DNA of 64,000 nucleotides from Gammaproteobacteria bacterium (GCA_026709225.1 JAPOTJ010000065.1:17716-81715), one strand, 5' to 3'. Positions 24,869 through 35,057 are shown, numbered from the stretch's first letter. Numbers and translations: made by a program. Notes: generated by a model from the letters alone, not told the origin.

Positions 24869-26349
24869 ATTGAAGCTGCCGCGCTGCGCCCTGCCATTCT
24901 GCCGCTAAAAGTTGCATCCCCGACCGACATGCCGCTCGCATAGCCCGCAGCGGTACGCGGAACCCCAGCCGCCGTGCGGCCGGCGGCATAGAGTCCGGGA
25001 ATCGACTTGCGCTCCGGCGTCAGCACTTCGCCGGTCGGCAAGGTGTCTAGTCCGCCGAGCGTGAAGAACGGATAGAAGCTGCCGCGTCCGATCGTGCAAT
25101 CGAGCGCGACGAGCGGCGGCTCCAATCGCCGCAGCCATTGCCGACTCTTGTGAAATAGCTTGTCTTCGCCCGCCTCAGCATCGGCGTTGTAGCGCGTGAG
25201 CGTTGCAACCAGCGTGCCTTCGGGCAGATCGATTTCGGCCTCAAGCTCCTCGATGGTCTCGCCAGTGCCGACCACCGGCGCCTGCAGGAAGCTGATCGAT
25301 TCATATTCGCCGTAGGCCTCCACATCGGCGATCAGATACACCCGGTTGGAGACCGAGCGCTGCTGCGCCAGGCACGCATGGGCGACGCGCCCGTGATAGA
25401 CATCTTCGTTGATGAAGCGCTGACCCTTGTCGTTGATGAATATCCCGTAGGTCAGAGAGGCAGGCGGGTAGAACGGCAGCGTCACAAAGCACTCGTGCAT
25501 ATTCACCGTTCCAGCACCCGCGCCAATGCCCATGAGGATGCCGGTGCCGGTGTCGCCGGGATTGCCAATCGGCGTCAGTCCTTCGGCAAACATTGGCGCA
25601 TAGCGACGCACCATCGCTTCGTTCATGCAAAACCCGCCAGCGCATAAGACAACCCCGCCGCGTGCCCTCACCGCGAGTTCCTGCATATCGATGCGCACAA
25701 TCAGACCAACAACCGCACCCGCCTCGCTCACCACCAGCGTCAGCACGCGGGCGTCACAGTGAACCGAGACGCGCTCGCGCGCGCTCACCTGCTCGGTCAA
25801 GATGCGCACCAAAAGCGGACCGCCGTTGTCGCCTTCGACTTGGATGTTGTGGCCGCGCGGCACTGGCTCGGCCGCGAGATTGAACGGCCAAGCTGCCTCA
25901 CTGCCTGTGTACAGCAGGCAGTCATCAGTCAATGCCATGATCGCGCGATCTTTCAGTTCCGTATGCTTGAAGGGTACGCCCATGCTTGACAGCCAGTCGT
26001 AGTGCGCCGCGCAGCCATCGACATAGGCGTCAACCTTGTCGGGATCCGAACTCGCGCCAAAGGCGGTATTCAAGAACGCCCTCATATTGTCCGAAGAATC
26101 GTTGTAGCCGCAGCTGCGCTGCACCGCCGTGCCACCGTTGCCGCCCATGTAGATCTCCGCGCTCGACATGGCCGTCGAGCCGCCGCCCGCGCTTGCAAGC
26201 TCAAAGACCTGCACATCCGCGCCCGTATCGGCAGCTTCAATCGCCGCGCATGCGCCCGCGGCGCCGAAGCCAACAATCGCGACATCGGTTTCAATCGCCC
26301 ATGACCCTATGTCTTCTTCGCGAATTGGCGATGCGGATGTGTGCTTCAT
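24859..26349 (-). CDS. FAD-dependent oxidoreductase of the fumarate-reductase/KstD-like family
   Basis: 496 residues. VAIVGFGAAGACAAIEAADT (FAD ADP-binding fold, residue ~24-43), GGGSTAMSSAEIYMGGNGGT, GGVVLCAGGFCMNEAMVRR near 233-251, GIFINDKGQRFINEDVYHGR near 303-322 and IPGLYAAGRTAAGVPRTAAG near the C terminus define the FAD_binding_2 family. The central GIFINDKGQRFINED carries the arginine and acidic residues common in this group. Substrate unknown; relatives dehydrogenate or reduce ring ketones and enoates. Second such protein in the window (the first is at 11642-13381). It lies immediately downstream of tRNA-Arg(CCU), on the same strand. Confidence 0.8.
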   Translation of the reverse strand: MKHTSASPIREEDIGSWAIETDVAIVGFGAAGACAAIEAADTGADVQVFELASAGGGSTAMSSAEIYMGGNGGTAVQRSCGYNDSSDNMRAFLNTAFGASSDPDKVDAYVDGCAAHYDWLSSMGVPFKHTELKDRAIMALTDDCLLYTGSEAAWPFNLAAEPVPRGHNIQVEGDNGGPLLVRILTEQVSARERVSVHCDARVLTLVVSEAGAVVGLIVRIDMQELAVRARGGVVLCAGGFCMNEAMVRRYAPMFAEGLTPIGNPGDTGTGILMGIGAGAGTVNMHECFVTLPFYPPASLTYGIFINDKGQRFINEDVYHGRVAHACLAQQRSVSNRVYLIADVEAYGEYESISFLQAPVVGTGETIEELEAEIDLPEGTLVATLTRYNADAEAGEDKLFHKSRQWLRRLEPPLVALDCTIGRGSFYPFFTLGGLDTLPTGEVLTPERKSIPGLYAAGRTAAGVPRTAAGYASGMSVGDATFSGRMAGRSAAASIHC

Positions 26350-26377
26350 GAATACTTTCCTGTTGATGCAAAGTGAT

Positions 26378-26454
26378 TGGCGCCCCCGAGAGGATTCGAA
26401 CCTCTGACCTATCGCTTAGGAGGCGACCGCTCTGTCCTGCTGAGCTACGGGGGC
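26378..26454 (-). tRNA. tRNA-Arg (anticodon CCU)
   Basis: The minus strand folds as a full cloverleaf: acceptor GCCCCCG pairing with CGGGGGC, D-stem GCTC/GAGC, anticodon stem GTCGC/GCGAT with loop CTCCTAA (anticodon CCT), T-stem AGAGG/CCTCT with loop TTCGAAT, discriminator G and an encoded CCA. It reads the AGG codon. The 77-base gene is complete. Confidence 0.95.
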
Positions 26455-26521
26455 TTGCGCGTCGGCAGTATAGGTCAGTCGCACCGACCCCGTAATTCCT
26501 ATCGACTTGCATCAACGTCTC

Positions 26522-29500
26522 TTACGCCCACAGCCAGTCTAGTTCAGAGAAAGCCAAGGAACGATCAAAATTCTTGATATTGTCGGTGACGTTGAGAATG
26601 AGGCAACGATCACCACCGCCGTTTTTTGGCCCTCGCAAGCCTCTGCCGATCATCTGGAAGTACAAGTTCGGGCTGTACACGGGTCGCGCGACGATAATTG
26701 CGCGCGTCCTTGGAGCATCAAATCCTTCCCGGAACACTCCATAGTTCACCAGCGCTTTGATCTCACCCTGTCGAAATTCCTCGACTAGGCGACGGCGGGT
26801 CAAGGTCTCTGTGTCCCCGCTTACAGCACGCGCTCGGACGCCCTGCTTGTTAAGAAGCGCCGACATCGTTTTAGCATGTTCAACAGAGGTCGCGAAAATC
26901 AAGGTCGGCCAATCGGGATCGATATGCTCTTCGTAAGCATTCAGAATACGTTCCGTCCGCTCTACGCTTCCGGCGATCCGATCCTCCGCGCTTTGAGGCA
27001 GCCACGGAAGGTTCTGCCAATCCTCCGACTGCGAAGTCCCTTCCATCAACTCATCAAGCGACAAGGTCTCGCCTTCGATCAACGCATGATCAGCCTGAGC
27101 CAGCACACCCATCGACTGAAGTTCTCGAATCACATCTTCGGCATCGTCACTGCTGAAAGCCCCCTCGTCGAGGCGATTACGGCCGTAACGGTTCACAAGC
27201 CATCTCGTTTCATCTTCGTCGTATCCCCGATACGGGGTAGCGGTAAGACCGAGTAGCAGTGGCTCGTCGGCGCTCCGCCGCCTCGTCAATCCGATTTCTT
27301 CCATGACCGAGGTGAAAGTTGGAGCGACGGATCTATGTGCCTCATCAAAAACCACCATCCCAAAGTCGTGCAGAAATTCATTGTCGCGAACCTGATCACG
27401 CAGCCTCGCGTGAAGCGTTTGAATGCTAGCAACAACGACATGATTTTCCTTCATCGGAGCTGGGTTGGGCTGGTTCTTCCACATCCGAGAGATTCTAAGT
27501 CGCGAGTTATGCGGTCCGATGCTTGACCAAACCTGTTGCCACGCCTGAACCGCTTGCTCACATAGTTCGCTACGATCTGCCACCCAAAGCACACCGCCCG
27601 TAAATTCTTTCTCGCGGATCGCTTCCGTAATCCCCTGCACGGCAACACGCGTCTTGCCTGACCCCGTAGGCAAGCTGATCAGGCCCCTGCGAGACCTTGC
27701 GCCGGCAGATGTCTGGTGTATCATTTCGCGCAGATTCCGAACAACCGCCTTCTGATAGTCGTGCAATTCGGGAAGGATGAATCGACCTTCTACTTCAAGG
27801 AAAGAAACGAGCCGGCTACCCCTTTCTCCGGCCCATATTGGTGAAAAACCTAGCGATTGTACGAACGCGACGGCTCGCGCAGAACCCGCCCATTGGGCAG
27901 GAGGGCTAAGCCAATCCAACGCCGACCGGTATTGCTTCAGCGCATCGGTGTGAAACGTTGCAATTGCCGCTTCCGCTACCTCAATGCCATTGAGTGCACC
28001 GCGTCTTTTCTCAAGAACCGCCAGGAGCGAAGACGGCAGTCCTCGGCGGAGAGCACCTTCCCCCACTGCGTTCAAGAGACGTTCAGCGTCTGATATAGAA
28101 TTCTGCCGTATTTCGGTTCGGAATTCTTCTATTTCTTGAGATATCTTGCTGCGCAATATCGACTCAAAATCCCTTTCATTAACTTCAATCTCCAGCGCTT
28201 CCAACACGAGTCGCAATTTTCCCCCGGTATCGTCTTCAACGGCGCCAGTGACAAACACATCGGATGCTTTTACAACGTAGTCCCTTGGCGCGCCCATGAC
28301 CGTGATGCTCTGGCAAGGGACAACCTGATGTTGCTTCTGGTGCGGTCTGAGGAACTGCTGCAGGCTAGGCCAGATGTCGATGAGCGGAACGGCATCTCCT
28401 TCACCAATGATTGCCGGCACGGGGTCGGCGAGATCAAAGGCCTTCCTGATCTTGTCAGCATTTGGATGACAAAGCAGCGTGTGCAAGACCTCTTGGCTTT
28501 TGGGCTGCTGCCCTACCGCATCGCTTATCGGGAGAACTGCACCACTTCGCGTGCGCACCTTACCTTCGTTTTGCAGATGCCAAATCGAAATCGACTCGCA
28601 GTTAAGATCAGGGTATATGTGACTCTGGGTCTTATGATGCATTGACCATCCAGAGAACGTAGCATCAAGCAACAACAAAGCGGATGTGTACTTGGCTTTC
28701 TTGTCATCTGGCAAAGTGGAAAGCACACTCAAGGGCCCGGCACCCATGCTTGATTTGAAGACAAGTCGATCCCGATGAGGATTCTTTTCGAGATCTCGAT
28801 TGATGAACCGCTTGCGGCAATCTTCTTGAAACTTCTTAAAGCACGGCTCGGTCGATAGGTCCTGGTTTTCAAGTGGCACATCGGCCACGCCAAGATTACG
28901 CAATAACTCTTCGTCGGATGCATGAAAACTCATATCGACCGCAACTGCCTCTTCGCCATAGCCGTTGCTAGCTACGATCTCACCGGGAATGAGAACGGAA
29001 TACAAGGGTTTCCAGTCTCCTGCCACTGCCCGAACACGAAGCCTAGAATAAAAGCTCGCGTCTGTTCGACACGTCTTGAGCACCGACTCTTTCGGCACGC
29101 CTCGCGCAGCCAGCCAAAACTCTGTGTAAGCTTCGTTGCTCGGCGACGAGCCGCTATTGATCGCCAGCCTCCTAGCGGCGATCTCGAATCTGCCTTCGGC
29201 TGACGGGGGTTTGATGCCAAACTTTTTTAGTGCCCTCAGCGCTTCGAGGTCGGAAGCTACCCTTGGATGGACGGCCCGCTCTTTGAAGGCTTCCACCTCT
29301 TCCGGCCAATTACCGTCTGACAGGAGAAGGCGATCTACATTGAGCAACTCCCAAGTCATATCTGCACACAACACGATTCGCCCAAAGTCTTCGTTCAACA
29401 GTGATCTACCGCCGGGCATAGCCGCTGCAGCTCGCAGAGCTGCAACCGATGCCTCAACCGCTGCATCTTCTTCTGTCTTGCCTGTCACGAGCGCTTCCAG

Positions 29501-30976
29501 CCATCGACTGATAGGCTGTTCCTGCACGCCTTGTACGGCATCAATACGACTGAGGCGCGTCTGGGAAATTGCCTTCTGGTGAAGCCAATCAATTGGACGC
29601 CCGTAGAAGTCGCACCAACACTGCAAAGCGTCTCGTCCCTCTCGGCCAACCAGTTTTCTTGGCGGATATGAAATCTCTTCGACGGTGCGCAAATGACCAC
29701 GTTGGTCGGGTACAAATTCCTGTCGTTTCAACAGTGCGAATAGACGCTCGCGAAGTCGATCAACTAATTCCGAATCTCCACTCTCGTGGCGGCGAGGCAG
29801 CGCATCCAAATGGCGCGCGGGATCTTCGGGATCGGGCAAGCAAGCGAGACTGTCGGCGACCAACTGCGCTGCCACATCGACTAGTTCCAAATTGTAGGGG
29901 CCAGAGAGCAGGTTTTGCCGATCTTCATTCGTCTTCCATGGGGCATTGAGAATGCCTGCGACCAAGCTTGCATTGTCAGTCGGAAAGAAGGCCCAGAAAT
30001 GACCAGGACGGTCGAGTCGGTCGATCGGAACAGCCCAATTCAGCACGGCTTCGCCGCTATGCTTGCCCAGATGCCAATCAGAATTAGCGTCCTCGGAGAG
30101 TCGATGGGTGCATGCGAACCGTCGCCATCGCGCCGTTTCCTGACCTGTATCAAGCAGTAGCTCATCGCCCTGCTGGCGCAATTCGAATGTTCGTGACCAA
30201 CTCAAGTCCTCAAGAGTGAGGTGACACACATGATCTACGAATAGCAGGAACTCCGGTGGGAATTCGTCGAGCTGCTTGGAGATGTCGGCATATGCACCAG
30301 GACTCAACGGCAGGCGCACAACATTGTTTGCCCAACTCATGAGCTCCCGGAGATCTTCATCTTTGCGGTATTCGCTCTCAGGCTCAACAGGTTCTGGCAA
30401 GCGCAGCACTGGCCAACCGCCATCTGATGCCAAGTCTCCCAAGAGTTCCTTGGAACGGATTTTGTCAAAGCGCAAGGATCCTGAACGGCTGAAAAATTCA
30501 GGCGAATCAGTCACCCGCAGCACCGACTTAAAGCCTCTCCCAAACCTCCCGATCGCCGCAGTGTTTCGCTTACTCGACATTCGGTCGAACATAAGGCCCT
30601 TGATGCCTTCCTCATCGATTGGAGATCCATCATCCGCGCAATAGAGGTTTTCTTTTGTCAGCCGCACCAAGATGGTTCGCCCACCGACTGAATTGAGTAG
30701 CGCGTCCGCACTGTTTTGGACAAGTTCAAACAACTGTCGATGCCCATATCCGCCCTGCGCGGTGTCCTGTTCTAATCGGGCATGTTCACTCACCAAGTTT
30801 TGCTGAGCCCTATATGCAGCTAGGCTATTCTTGGATTCTTCGACAATGAAACTGCCGAGCCGCCCAGATGTGCCAGCCCAACTCGACTTATCCGTGTTCA
30901 CGGGGAGTTGCGTCGGAACATCATCGCGAAAGAACCTTCCGCGAACACCGTCCGAAAAATCGTATTCCTGTCTCAT
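26522..30976 (-). CDS. antitoxin-like N terminus + sacsin-type GHKL ATPase + SF2 DEAH-box helicase in one chain
   Basis: 1484 residues. Residues 1-28 (MRQEYDFSDGVRGRFF followed by L-P-V-N) resemble the N terminus of small antitoxins that pair with BrnT/DUF497-type toxins. The sacsin-like HATPase begins near residue 40: ELVQNSADA at 84-92 (Mg-binding N), ADDGSPIDEEGI near 113-124, RFGRGFKSVLRV near 143-154. A long middle region is unrecognised. The helicase domain follows: LPTGSGKTRVAVQ near 1104 (Walker A), VFDEAHRS near 1210 (DEAH), LLLGLTATPYRG near 1237, and the second lobe with REGFDAPRTRAII and QMIGRGLRGPKNGG near the C terminus. Sacsin-type ATPases joined to helicases occur in phage-defence settings, but I cannot match this arrangement to a named system. 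The start overlaps the BrnT stop by 4 bp, and the gene ends 67 bp before tRNA-Arg(CCU). Confidence 0.8.
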   Translation of the reverse strand: MRQEYDFSDGVRGRFFRDDVPTQLPVNTDKSSWAGTSGRLGSFIVEESKNSLAAYRAQQNLVSEHARLEQDTAQGGYGHRQLFELVQNSADALLNSVGGRTILVRLTKENLYCADDGSPIDEEGIKGLMFDRMSSKRNTAAIGRFGRGFKSVLRVTDSPEFFSRSGSLRFDKIRSKELLGDLASDGGWPVLRLPEPVEPESEYRKDEDLRELMSWANNVVRLPLSPGAYADISKQLDEFPPEFLLFVDHVCHLTLEDLSWSRTFELRQQGDELLLDTGQETARWRRFACTHRLSEDANSDWHLGKHSGEAVLNWAVPIDRLDRPGHFWAFFPTDNASLVAGILNAPWKTNEDRQNLLSGPYNLELVDVAAQLVADSLACLPDPEDPARHLDALPRRHESGDSELVDRLRERLFALLKRQEFVPDQRGHLRTVEEISYPPRKLVGREGRDALQCWCDFYGRPIDWLHQKAISQTRLSRIDAVQGVQEQPISRWLEALVTGKTEEDAAVEASVAALRAAAAMPGGRSLLNEDFGRIVLCADMTWELLNVDRLLLSDGNWPEEVEAFKERAVHPRVASDLEALRALKKFGIKPPSAEGRFEIAARRLAINSGSSPSNEAYTEFWLAARGVPKESVLKTCRTDASFYSRLRVRAVAGDWKPLYSVLIPGEIVASNGYGEEAVAVDMSFHASDEELLRNLGVADVPLENQDLSTEPCFKKFQEDCRKRFINRDLEKNPHRDRLVFKSSMGAGPLSVLSTLPDDKKAKYTSALLLLDATFSGWSMHHKTQSHIYPDLNCESISIWHLQNEGKVRTRSGAVLPISDAVGQQPKSQEVLHTLLCHPNADKIRKAFDLADPVPAIIGEGDAVPLIDIWPSLQQFLRPHQKQHQVVPCQSITVMGAPRDYVVKASDVFVTGAVEDDTGGKLRLVLEALEIEVNERDFESILRSKISQEIEEFRTEIRQNSISDAERLLNAVGEGALRRGLPSSLLAVLEKRRGALNGIEVAEAAIATFHTDALKQYRSALDWLSPPAQWAGSARAVAFVQSLGFSPIWAGERGSRLVSFLEVEGRFILPELHDYQKAVVRNLREMIHQTSAGARSRRGLISLPTGSGKTRVAVQGITEAIREKEFTGGVLWVADRSELCEQAVQAWQQVWSSIGPHNSRLRISRMWKNQPNPAPMKENHVVVASIQTLHARLRDQVRDNEFLHDFGMVVFDEAHRSVAPTFTSVMEEIGLTRRRSADEPLLLGLTATPYRGYDEDETRWLVNRYGRNRLDEGAFSSDDAEDVIRELQSMGVLAQADHALIEGETLSLDELMEGTSQSEDWQNLPWLPQSAEDRIAGSVERTERILNAYEEHIDPDWPTLIFATSVEHAKTMSALLNKQGVRARAVSGDTETLTRRRLVEEFRQGEIKALVNYGVFREGFDAPRTRAIIVARPVYSPNLYFQMIGRGLRGPKNGGGDRCLILNVTDNIKNFDRSLAFSELDWLWA

Positions 30977-31263
30977 TCGCCTAGCTTGTACTGCTGTTGC
31001 TCTTTCCGAGTTGCTGGCCGTGCGGAAATGATCCGTACATGCATGCCCGCATCGTCCTCAGAGAAAGTGTGGCACACAACCAGCAACTGACCGTTCCGAG
31101 CCTCACCTATCGTGATCCAACGTTCCTCGAACACAAACGAGGCATCGTCTGCAATCGAAGTCGCAAGCCGATCCGCGAAGACTGTCGCTGCAAGTGTGAA
31201 ATCAACCTTGTGCTTGCGTAGATTAGATGCCGCTTTCGCAGGGTCCCAGTCAAACTGGAACAT
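30973..31263 (-). CDS. brnT: BrnT-family (DUF497) toxin
   Basis: 96 residues. FQFDWDPAKAASNLRKHKVD followed by FTLAATVFADRLA, FEERWITIGEARNGQLLVV and VRIISARPATRKEQQQY is a full-length BrnT with the conserved catalytic-core residues (the lysine of RKHKVDF, R-W, and the R-I-I-S-A-R strand). BrnT is a RelE-fold ribonuclease normally neutralised by BrnA, encoded just downstream. Here the downstream gene is the 1484-residue sacsin-helicase, overlapping by 4 bp, whose first residues look antitoxin-like. No separate brnA is present. Whether the toxin is active, and what holds it in check, are open questions. Confidence 0.8.
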   Translation of the reverse strand: MFQFDWDPAKAASNLRKHKVDFTLAATVFADRLATSIADDASFVFEERWITIGEARNGQLLVVCHTFSEDDAGMHVRIISARPATRKEQQQYKLGE

Positions 31264-31453
31264 GCGGCCAAACCCAAGCCAGTCTTGGAACAGGCCGTAA
31301 ACGCAGCTTCAACGCAACGCACCAACGTCAAGGAAAGAAACTTCATCGCAGACATGTACCATTCGAGTGGAAATCCAACTCTGCAAGGTCGCCATTTTGC
31401 CATACGCTAAGGATTGAGCAACAACCTAAACACACGAGAGATGGACGCAGCCC
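31264..31453 (-). other. intergenic region upstream of brnT
   Basis: 190 bp between the CBM9/DUF5916 gene and brnT. No gene, RNA or repeat recognised; it should contain the brnT promoter, but I see no strong -10/-35 pair. Confidence 0.3.
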
Positions 31454-33907
31454 TCAAACATTCCCCAGCCTGTATCGAAACTTGACAATGAAATCCGCAT
31501 ACAGCGGCCTGTCCCAAGTGTCTTCGGCAGCATCTCCGATGTCGAGAATGCCGTCGAAGCGATCATCGGTGAGACGGCTGTAGACAATGAAGAGGTCGGT
31601 GAGCGGCGCGATCTTCCAACGGTACCTGAGTTGGGCTGTTAGAAGCGTTGCTGTGAAGTCCCACGGGTCTTCCTGTGCGCTCCGCTGCATCTTGATGAGC
31701 CTGCCGCGCTTGACCGGCACGTCGAAGCGATTCATCTCTTCGGCGCGAATCAAATTCCAACGAACGAGCGCAGTGAACTGATGGCGTTCATTGGGATAGT
31801 AGGCAAGCTGTAGGCGGCCGCTGAGGCCCTTGCGGTCAAATTCGCCCATGTGACGCCCTTCGTGATGCAGCACGAGGCCCTGTATGCGGTCTGCGCCGAC
31901 AGAGGCCGATATATCAATGCCTTCCTGTGGACGCCATTGCATGCCGGAAAGCGCGGTATAGCGGAGGCCGCCAAGCTCCTCCCGACCAATCTCGAACTCG
32001 GCTTGGGCGGAGAGTTTTTTCGACCGATCGGTGCTGACCTCGAGCTCCGTTCTTGCGCGCCACTTCTTCTTGTAGACGCCGTTGCCGCGCGTGTTCCAGT
32101 CTTCATAGGTCGCTGGATGAAATCGCAATCCCCAGTCAATCTCGGTCAAGCTGTCGAAAACCATGTCATGAGAGTAGAAGAACCCGGAGCGAATCAAGTC
32201 GCGGTCGGTGTTCCACTGCTGATAGGTACCAATAAAGGTCTCGTATCGACGAAAGCCCGGGCGCTCCGCGGTCTCGCGCACCTGCCTCACTTCCAGCATC
32301 ATCATGTCGTTGCGGCGGTGATAGCCAATATCATTGAGATCAAAGCTGTCGCTCATATACGCAAGCGCCGCCACTTGAATGACGCCGAATCCCGGCCGGC
32401 GCACGACTTCCATGTGCGCCGCCTGCCCCTGACCATGACTGTCGGTGTCCGTGTAGATGGCCTGACCGTCCACTTGCCAACGACTGGCCGCACTTTGGTA
32501 GTGCCAATCGATCCCTTGAACGATGGCGTTCTCGTCGGGGTGCGAGACGCCACCGGAAAAGCTTCCGATCCCAAAGTAGGCACCCTCATCGTCACGCCGC
32601 TCGTATTTCAAGCGGGCGACGCCGAAATCCTGACCTGAGCCTTTGATGTCAACTGACGCTTCTGTGCCGTCCTCAAGCGTCTGCACGACGTTGAACAGCT
32701 CGTCCTGCTCGGCGGCGAACAAGACCCCGTACTCCAAGCGGCCATTTTGCCCGGAGATCTTGGCGGCACCGAACAGCTCGTTCGGCAAATTCTCGGCGCG
32801 GTCTTCAATGCGCTGATTGGATCGAAGCTCTGGCAGCCTGGGCGTGCCTCCGATTCTCCGCGTGTGCAGCATGTACACCGGATCGGGATTAAACCCGCGC
32901 ATCCAATACGAACTTGAGCGCGGGGTTGTTATGAACAAGTCGATCCCTTCTTGAAAGAATATCCGCTTCTCTGGGAAAAACTGCTCAAACGCCGTCAGAT
33001 TGATGTCCTGATCGTCAGCCTCGACGTTGCCGAAGTCGGGATACAGCGAAGATGTGATCTGAAAATCACTCGACGGTCGCCAAGAAATGTCCACCCCTGC
33101 GCGCGCTTGATAACTTGACTGGGTGTCGCGGTAGCTCGACGACACGTAAGGCACGACCTGATATTTGTTACTCGGCTGAATGCCATCAACCGTCACAGGC
33201 TGGAGCACCGAAAGAAAGCGGCCACCTTGCTCCGGCGCCGGTGGCCATGCCATTTCTTCGCCAGTGTGCCCGACCTTGCGCCACAAGCGCACGCAAAGGC
33301 GACGCGCCTCATCCGACCTCGGCAAGCTCACCACCGACCAAGGCAGCATGAACTCTGCGCTCCAGCCGTAATCTGTACGCCGGGTTCTTGCTTGCCACGC
33401 GCCATCCCAATCCGACTTGAACTGACGCTCAGGGCGAATGGTGCCGTCGCGAAGCGAGCCGCCAAGCGCGATGTTGATAAAGTAGCCGAAACGCCCGTTG
33501 CCCGATGCGTCGAGCGAGAAGCCCACCTCATCGCGCACCATGCCGCGAAACCGGTCGCGGCCAGTCTGCCATTCGATGAGCGACTCCGGTGGCTGTCGCA
33601 TCTCGAACGCGACATAGAGGGCCTGTTCGGAATAGGCGAGCATGCCTTTGGTGGCGTACTGCGGCGTCTCCAATGTGGCTGGCTTGACAAGATGAAATTT
33701 AGTGAAGGTGACCGCCTCACTCCAGAATGCTTCGTCTGCAATACCGTCTAAGCGAAAATTGTCGGGGTCAACTTCACCAAGCGCACGCACATCCTCAAGA
33801 TAGCTGAAGTCATTGACGACGGTATTGAAGGCATCAGGGTCTTGTGCGCTCGCAATTGTCGCCGCGAGCGTACACAGCGAGCACAACAGTCGCGCAAAGA
33901 TGCGCAT
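31454..33907 (-). CDS. CBM9-like/DUF5916 outer-membrane protein
   Basis: 817 residues. Signal peptide (MRIFARLLCSLCTLAATIASA). Residues ~45-220 form a carbohydrate-binding-module-9-like beta sandwich (FRLDGIADEAFWSEA, ALYVAFEMRQPPES, GRFGYFINIALGGSLRDG, GWSAEFMLPWSVV). The remainder is the DUF5916 barrel-like domain (YPDFGNVEADDQDINLTAFE, FFPEKRIFFQEGIDLF), ending in FIVKFRYRLGNV. Such proteins sit in the outer membrane and are thought to handle glycans or peptides; the substrate is unknown. It begins 10 bp after the oadB stop on the same strand, so it appears to be the last gene of the oad operon, an unexpected partner. Confidence 0.78.
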   Translation of the reverse strand: MRIFARLLCSLCTLAATIASAQDPDAFNTVVNDFSYLEDVRALGEVDPDNFRLDGIADEAFWSEAVTFTKFHLVKPATLETPQYATKGMLAYSEQALYVAFEMRQPPESLIEWQTGRDRFRGMVRDEVGFSLDASGNGRFGYFINIALGGSLRDGTIRPERQFKSDWDGAWQARTRRTDYGWSAEFMLPWSVVSLPRSDEARRLCVRLWRKVGHTGEEMAWPPAPEQGGRFLSVLQPVTVDGIQPSNKYQVVPYVSSSYRDTQSSYQARAGVDISWRPSSDFQITSSLYPDFGNVEADDQDINLTAFEQFFPEKRIFFQEGIDLFITTPRSSSYWMRGFNPDPVYMLHTRRIGGTPRLPELRSNQRIEDRAENLPNELFGAAKISGQNGRLEYGVLFAAEQDELFNVVQTLEDGTEASVDIKGSGQDFGVARLKYERRDDEGAYFGIGSFSGGVSHPDENAIVQGIDWHYQSAASRWQVDGQAIYTDTDSHGQGQAAHMEVVRRPGFGVIQVAALAYMSDSFDLNDIGYHRRNDMMMLEVRQVRETAERPGFRRYETFIGTYQQWNTDRDLIRSGFFYSHDMVFDSLTEIDWGLRFHPATYEDWNTRGNGVYKKKWRARTELEVSTDRSKKLSAQAEFEIGREELGGLRYTALSGMQWRPQEGIDISASVGADRIQGLVLHHEGRHMGEFDRKGLSGRLQLAYYPNERHQFTALVRWNLIRAEEMNRFDVPVKRGRLIKMQRSAQEDPWDFTATLLTAQLRYRWKIAPLTDLFIVYSRLTDDRFDGILDIGDAAEDTWDRPLYADFIVKFRYRLGNV

Positions 33908-33916
33908 GCCGCGGCC

Positions 33917-35050
33917 CTAACTGCCGACGTAGGCAATCATGATGCCTGCGGCGGTGGCCGAGCCGATCACTCCTGCAACGTTTGGTCCCATCGCGTGCAT
34001 CAAGAGAATGTTGCCCGGATTGGCTTCAAGGCCAAGGCGGTTCGAAACACGCGCCGCCATCGGCACCGCCGACACGCCGGCGGCGCCGATAATCGGATTG
34101 ACCTTGTCCTTGACAAAGAGATTGAGCAGCTTCGCCATGAGCACGCCGCCCGCAGTGCCGAGCGCGAAGGCGACCATGCCGAGCGCGAGAATGCCGAGCG
34201 TCTTCCAGTCGAGGAAATACTCGGCGCCGAGCTTTGATCCGACCGCGAGTCCAAGGAGGATGGTGACGATATTGATAAGCGCGTTCTGCGCGGTTTCCGA
34301 GAGGCGCTCGACCACGCCGCACTCGCGCATGACGTTGCCGAAGCAGAGCATGCCAAGCAGCGGTGCGGCTGACGGCAGCAGAAGCGCGGTTAACAGCAGT
34401 AGTAGCAGCGGGAACAGAATCTTTTCGGCTTTTGAGACCTTACGCACCTGCGCCATGACGATCTTGCGTTCTTCGAGCGTTGTCAGCGCACGCACGATCG
34501 GCGGCTGTATCAATGGCACCAAGGCCATGTACGAATAGGCTGCGACGGCGATCGCGCCAAGCAAATCCGGCGCGAGCTTGCTCGCAACATAGATGGCCGT
34601 CGGCCCGTCCGCGCCGCCGATGATGCCGATGGCGGCGGCGTCTGCGAGACTGAAATCCATCAGCCCGAGCAGCGACAGGCCGATCGCGCCGAGCACCGTC
34701 ACGAAGATGCCGATCTGTGCAGCGGCGCCGAGCAGGATAGTCTTGGGATTGGCAAGCACCGGGCCAAAATCCGTCAGCGCGCCGACGCCCATGAAAATGA
34801 GCAGCGGGAAAATGCTCGTCTCTAAACCACCCTGATAGAGCAGATTCAGCAGGCCCTCGCCGGTGGCGATGTCAACGCCGGGAATGTTCGCCAGAATCCC
34901 GCCGAAGCCGACCGGCACCAGCAGCAATGGCTCGAAACCCTTGACGATGGCGAGATAGAGCAGCGTCAAGCCAATGCCAATCATCACCACCTGGCCGGCG
35001 GTAATCTGGGCAAAGCCCGTATCGCCGAGAATGACGGCAAGCGCGTCCAT
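33917..35050 (-). CDS. oadB: oxaloacetate decarboxylase Na+ pump, beta subunit
   Basis: 377 residues of mostly hydrophobic sequence with about nine membrane helices. Family landmarks: [17 protein letters not shown] near residue 40-56, [17 protein letters not shown] near 85-101, [20 protein letters not shown] near 141-160 (with the Na+-coupling aspartate in GADGPT), and [20 protein letters not shown] near 336-355. It couples decarboxylation of carboxybiotin to Na+ export in the inner membrane. Follows oadA after 7 bp. Confidence 0.93.
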   Translation of the reverse strand: MDALAVILGDTGFAQITAGQVVMIGIGLTLLYLAIVKGFEPLLLVPVGFGGILANIPGVDIATGEGLLNLLYQGGLETSIFPLLIFMGVGALTDFGPVLANPKTILLGAAAQIGIFVTVLGAIGLSLLGLMDFSLADAAAIGIIGGADGPTAIYVASKLAPDLLGAIAVAAYSYMALVPLIQPPIVRALTTLEERKIVMAQVRKVSKAEKILFPLLLLLLTALLLPSAAPLLGMLCFGNVMRECGVVERLSETAQNALINIVTILLGLAVGSKLGAEYFLDWKTLGILALGMVAFALGTAGGVLMAKLLNLFVKDKVNPIIGAAGVSAVPMAARVSNRLGLEANPGNILLMHAMGPNVAGVIGSATAAGIMIAYVGS

Positions 35051-35057
35051 GCTCGGC

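Noticed and set aside
26378..31263. tRNA-Arg(CCU) as integration site of an island carrying the sacsin-helicase
   Set aside because: Integrases usually target the tRNA 3' end, which here faces the flavoprotein gene and not the helicase; no integrase gene or repeated 3' tRNA fragment was found.
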